In this document: in pieces, positions 6,502-9,161 of the stretch
Position numbering within the stretch: position 1 is the stretch's first letter
How the letters are laid out: every line of letters begins with the position of its first letter
From: CADCTM01 sp049671305
Lineage (GTDB): Bacteria > Cyanobacteriota > Cyanobacteriia > Cyanobacteriales > Coleofasciculaceae
Direction of reading: 5' to 3'
NCBI GenBank assembly: GCA_049671305.1
Contig: JBATUR010000074.1
Location: 1-9,161, forward strand
DNA length: 9,161 nucleotides
The notes under the pieces: model-generated
Database searches by the model: none
What the model was told of the DNA's origin: nothing
The model's input: the letters and a program-made list of their open reading frames with translations, nothing else
Translations under genes and position numbers: made by a program

Positions 6502-6528
6502 TTGACTTATGCCCTGACAATTTATAGT
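6502..6528 (+). promoter_or_regulatory. Possible promoter of the FemAB-like gene
   Basis: TTGACT (6502-6507) and TATAGT (6523-6528) each match five of six consensus positions, but the spacer is only 15 bases. If used, the FemAB-like gene would be transcribed separately from the RibD-C gene before it. Confidence 0.3.
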
Positions 6529-6597
6529 AAAGATTCGTTAACCTAAAAGACATTGCTGATACGTCGCTATTGCCACCTTTTATCTAGGATGTCCCCA

Positions 6598-7791
6598 ATG
6601 CACCAACCCCAAACCGAGTATGCCGTTACCTGGGTCAACCGCATGGCTGATATTCCCCAAGCCGCTTGGGATGCCCTTGCCCAGCCCTTGAAGACGCCTT
6701 TTTTGGAGTGGGAGTGGCTAAATAACCTGGAAACCTCCGGCAGCGCTACAGCCAAGACAGGCTGGTTACCCAATCATTTGTTGGTCTGGCGAGGCAGAGA
6801 TTTGATGGCGGCGGCGCCTTTTTATATTAAAGGTCACAGTTATGGCGAATTTGTTTTTGATCACCAGTGGGCAGATTTAGCCCAACGTTTGGGAGTACGC
6901 TACTATCCGAAGCTTTTGGGTATGACGCCTTTCACTCCTGCTACTGGTTATCGCTTTTTGATTGCGCCTGGGGAAGATGAAGATGAGTTAACCGAAATTA
7001 TGGTGGCGGCAATTGACCATTTTTGCGACAAAAACCGCATTAGTGGCTGTCATTTCTTGTTTGTTGACCCCCAATGGCGTCCAATGTTAGAGCGTCATGG
7101 TTTTACAAGTTGGATGCACCATAGCTACATTTGGCAAAATAATAACTTTAGTAGTTTTGATGACTATTTGAGTGTTTTTAATGCTAATCAGCGTCGCAAT
7201 ATTAAAAGAGAACGTAAGGCGGTAACGACGGCGGGTTTACGGCTAGAAGTTCTTCAAGGTGATGCTATTCCTAAATCGTTGTTTCCGCAGATATACAGCT
7301 TTTATAGCAGCACTTGCGAAAAGTTTTATTGGGGAAGTAAGTATCTAACTCGCAAGTTTTTTGAGCAGTTGTATCCTAAATATAGCGATCGCGTTTTGTT
7401 GGTGGTTGCCTACCGTGAGGAAGATGACAAACATCCGGTGGGAATGTCGTTTTGTTTAACTAAAGGCGATCAATTATACGGGCGTTATTGGGGTTGTTTG
7501 CAAGAATTTGATAACCTACATTTCGACGCTTGTTACTATACACCGATAGAATGGGCGATCGCTAATAATATCCAAAGCTTTGATCCTGGTGCCGGTGGGC
7601 GTCATAAAAAGCGCCGTGGTTTCCCAGCAACCCCAAACCACAGCTTACATCGCTTCTATAACGTGCGACTTACCCAAATTTTGCGGAATTATATCGGCGA
7701 AATTAACGAAATGGAACAAGAAGAAATCGACGCCACTAATCAAGATTTACCCTTTAGTAAGCGAGAAATTAATCTGGATATTGCTGATTAA
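6598..7791 (+). CDS. FemAB-like / GNAT-fold protein (PF04339, DUF482 type)
   Basis: The 397-residue protein belongs to a family often annotated as peptidogalycan biosynthesis or FemAB-like. It has two related acyltransferase (GNAT) folds, and its true acceptor is not established. Family marks are the N-terminal half with FLEWEWL near 35-41, the basic patch NANQRRNIKRERK (195-207), LYGRYWGC near 293-300, HFDACYYTPIEWAI (308-321) and FDPGAGGRHKKRRGF (328-342). ATG 6598 is preferred because AGGA at 6586-6589 lies eight bases upstream; ATG 6589 and TTG 6553 are alternatives that would add 3 or 15 residues. There is no signal peptide or membrane helix, so it is probably cytoplasmic. HIP1 sites lie at 7385 and 7555. 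The length is normal and no motif looks broken. Neighbours do not reveal the substrate. Confidence 0.93.
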   Translation: MHQPQTEYAVTWVNRMADIPQAAWDALAQPLKTPFLEWEWLNNLETSGSATAKTGWLPNHLLVWRGRDLMAAAPFYIKGHSYGEFVFDHQWADLAQRLGVRYYPKLLGMTPFTPATGYRFLIAPGEDEDELTEIMVAAIDHFCDKNRISGCHFLFVDPQWRPMLERHGFTSWMHHSYIWQNNNFSSFDDYLSVFNANQRRNIKRERKAVTTAGLRLEVLQGDAIPKSLFPQIYSFYSSTCEKFYWGSKYLTRKFFEQLYPKYSDRVLLVVAYREEDDKHPVGMSFCLTKGDQLYGRYWGCLQEFDNLHFDACYYTPIEWAIANNIQSFDPGAGGRHKKRRGFPATPNHSLHRFYNVRLTQILRNYIGEINEMEQEEIDATNQDLPFSKREINLDIAD

Positions 7792-7898
7792 TTAGCTAAT
7801 TTGAAAGAATAAAGTAGTCAGTTACTGTGGAATTTAATCATTAAAAACAGCGACGACAGACAATTTTTGCCTGACAACCAACATCAAATTTAGCCAAG

Positions 7899-8411
7899 TT
7901 ATAGTGCCTTGGCTTTCTCCATGACAGACTGTATATAGTTGGTTTTGCCCCTTGTGTAGGCTTCTCTGTCTGTTGAAAATCGTTGAGCAAGATCATGCTT
8001 CAATTGTGCATAATTTGCTGCCTCGTTTGGATGCTGGCGCAGGTAGTCTCGAAATAGCAAACGTTCCCACAATATACTATTTGGCTCAACTATATGAATA
8101 TGATGAGTGCGTGGACTATTTGGCGGTAAACCTTTGACAAAAAACAGCCGTTGTGGATCAGGATTATCTGCCCAATAAGCATAGCCCAAGGTTTCGAGTT
8201 GAGAAACAGTTTGTTTGGCTAAGAAGAGTGAAGATACTCCTACTAACAAATCAATGATTGGTTTTGCAGCTAACCCTGGCACTGCTGTGCTGCCAAAATG
8301 CTCAATGCGAGTGATTAGATTTTTCTCTAAAACCTTACTAATTAGTTGAGCTTCCTGCTTAAAAAGTATCGTCCAGTGTGGGTCATAATCGACAATGACA
8401 ACTTCATCCAT
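7899..8411 (-). CDS. GrpB / UPF0157 family protein (nucleotidyltransferase-like)
   Basis: The 170-residue protein has the features of the GrpB family (PF04229), which is related in fold to minimal nucleotidyltransferases and whose substrate is unknown. Seen here are the start VVIVDYDPHW (4-13), the core HFGSTAVPGLAAKPIIDLLV (38-57, with G40, S41 and D54 in the nucleotidyltransferase-like positions), HHIHIVEP (103-110) and a C-terminal helix with NYIQSVMEKAK. Family length is about 170-180, so this copy is complete. Some GrpB domains are fused to dephospho-CoA kinase, but this one is alone. The ATG at 8411 gives the usual start; no ribosome binding site is evident. The zinc-ribbon gene ends 59 bases upstream on the same strand, so the two could share a transcript. 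Confidence 0.93.
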   Translation of the reverse strand: MDEVVIVDYDPHWTILFKQEAQLISKVLEKNLITRIEHFGSTAVPGLAAKPIIDLLVGVSSLFLAKQTVSQLETLGYAYWADNPDPQRLFFVKGLPPNSPRTHHIHIVEPNSILWERLLFRDYLRQHPNEAANYAQLKHDLAQRFSTDREAYTRGKTNYIQSVMEKAKAL

Positions 8412-8470
8412 TTATCTGCTATTAAATTTCACATTTTTTTCGACAAACAAATCATTAACTTGACATATCC

Positions 8471-8728
8471 TTAAGAGGTTGGTGGCTGTTCGCGTTTGAG
8501 CAAATCTGATGGTGGGCGATCGCTACTCCATGCCCACCATGCCTTACCGCATTGACATTGATAAAATTCCTGCCATTTTCTGCCATTTTCTGTTAGTACA
8601 GGCGATCGTCGATTAATCCAAACCAGTTTAGCCTCTTGTACAGAAGCTCGACAGTGTGGACAGCAGAACCCGAAAGCATGAGTTGCCTCCACAGTCCATT
8701 CTGGCGGGACGGGGCTAAAAGCATCCAT
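8471..8728 (-). CDS. Small zinc-ribbon protein
   Basis: The 85-residue protein has two cysteine knuckles: CCPHC (C23 and C26 as CxxC, with C22 and H25 nearby) and CQC (C58, C60). These could bind one zinc ion in a ribbon. An aromatic run WWAW follows at 64-67. It is cytoplasmic by appearance and its role is unknown; such folds often bind nucleic acid or protein partners. The coding sequence contains a 10-base tandem repeat (8571-8590) that is read in two frames to give ENGR and KWQ. A HIP1 site lies at 8516. The start ATG (8726-8728) has AAAGGA about 14 bases upstream on the minus strand, a little far. The Pro/Ser-rich C-terminal tail looks unstructured. It precedes the GrpB gene on the same strand. 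Confidence 0.75.
   Translation of the reverse strand: MDAFSPVPPEWTVEATHAFGFCCPHCRASVQEAKLVWINRRSPVLTENGRKWQEFYQCQCGKAWWAWSSDRPPSDLLKREQPPTS
8571..8590. repeat. Perfect 10-base tandem duplication within the zinc-ribbon gene
   Basis: TGCCATTTTC occurs twice back to back. Ten is not a multiple of three, so the two copies are read in different frames. The flanking motif order (CxxC before, CxC after) is retained, so the frame seems intact. Confidence 0.8.
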
Positions 8729-8916
8729 GTAATATTTGTTTATCCTTTAATTAAGCCGTTGGCATGAGCGATTAGCTGCGTCTGATTTCGACTTATACAA
8801 TTTTATTAGCAAGCAAATTAACTGCAATAGATTCATTTATCTTTATTTTAGGATGCAAAAGCAGTGCCCAAGCTTGATAAAAACAATTTAACTATTGAGT
8901 TTTAAGCAATGAAAAT

Positions 8917-8976
8917 GGGATAGTTTGGTGGCAGGGTGTAAAAAAATAACAAGTTTTAAGCTGTCTGCTCTATCCT
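8917..8976 (+). other. Possible long hairpin upstream of the DUF3318-like gene
   Basis: GGGATAG (8917-8923) can pair with CTATCCT (8970-8976), and inside it GCAG (8931-8934) with CTGC (8965-8968). GTTTTAAGC also occurs twice (8899-8907 and 8953-8961). The structure ends 28 bases before the next start codon and could be part of its leader. Short complementary stretches like these arise by chance. Confidence 0.2.
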
Positions 8977-9004
8977 AGATTGCAAAAGCCTAACTTCTAG
9001 TCCC

Positions 9005-9161
9005 ATGAATCCAGATCCTGAAATTCGCCGCTTGATTGAGTTGATGCCTGCTTCGGGGCGGATGTTGACGAAAATCGTTAGCAAGCCTCAACAGAATACA
9101 GTAATTGAGAGCCAGTTGCCTTTACCCTGGTCACAAGCCCGACCGATTTGTATTAACTTTG
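9005..9161 (+). CDS. Start of a DUF3318-like cyanobacterial protein, cut by the right edge
   Basis: Fifty-two codons are visible from ATG 9005, beginning MNPDPEIRRLIELMPASGRM, then TKIVSKPQQ and LPLPWSQARPICINF. I recall this as the conserved N terminus of a cyanobacterial family annotated as DUF3318, whose full members have further hydrophobic segments not seen here. The function is unknown. No Shine-Dalgarno sequence is obvious, but the conserved start makes the gene call fairly safe. The preceding 276 bases hold no other supported gene. Confidence 0.8.
   Translation, partial: MNPDPEIRRLIELMPASGRMLTKIVSKPQQNTVIESQLPLPWSQARPICINF

Noticed and set aside
6567..6773. 68-codon minus-strand ORF over the FemAB-like gene start
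   Set aside because: It is antisense to a clearly recognised family and has no independent support.
7790..7801. Palindrome AATTAGCTAATT at the end of the FemAB-like gene
   Set aside because: It is short and AT-rich, with no loop and no T-run; it is not a convincing terminator or binding site.
7952..8137. 61-codon plus-strand ORF over GrpB
   Set aside because: It is antisense to a clear GrpB family gene and has no ribosome binding site or recognisable motif.

Overview
The window looks like chromosomal DNA of a cyanobacterium, most likely a filamentous heterocyst-former (Nostocales). Three things point there. The palindrome GCGATCGC (HIP1) occurs seven times. The RNase P RNA gene carries tandem heptamer (STRR-type) repeats of the kind described inside rnpB of heterocystous cyanobacteria. 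Several proteins, including the DUF3318-like start at the right edge, the small zinc ribbon and the orphan RibD-C protein, have a cyanobacterial flavour. I see no insertion sequence, integrase, CRISPR array, tRNA or 16S/23S rRNA.

Layout, left to right. Bases 1-350 are the end of an unrecognised ORF that is open at the left edge. Bases 393-845 are rnpB with its promoter and a weak terminator hairpin. A very AT-rich 152-codon gene (1001-1459) follows; it resembles the C-terminal part of a widespread hypothetical family. Next come RNase III (rnc, 1495-2208) and an AT-rich GT14-type glycosyltransferase (2341-3261). That gene converges with, and nearly touches, a large membrane sensor histidine kinase on the minus strand (3266-5419). 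The 370-base gap upstream of the kinase holds a short unlisted ORF with a good ribosome binding site (5443-5577) and candidate promoters. To its right, on the plus strand, are a stand-alone RibD-C reductase-like protein (5790-6485) and a FemAB-like/GNAT protein (6598-7791). On the minus strand are a GrpB/UPF0157 protein (7899-8411) and a small zinc-ribbon protein (8471-8728), possibly co-transcribed. The last 157 bases begin a DUF3318-like gene.

Functionally this is mostly ordinary housekeeping and accessory content. Two RNA-processing ribonucleases (RNase P RNA and RNase III) sit about 650 bases apart with one unknown AT-rich gene between them. The other genes (glycosyltransferase, sensor kinase, reductase, FemAB-like enzyme, GrpB) do not form an obvious pathway.

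I do not find convincing evidence for a new multi-gene system. The most interesting items are the hidden small ORF at 5443 and the degenerate-looking frame behind it, the apparently N-terminally shortened gene between rnpB and rnc, the repeat insertion inside rnpB, and a low-complexity insertion inside the ATP-binding domain of the kinase.
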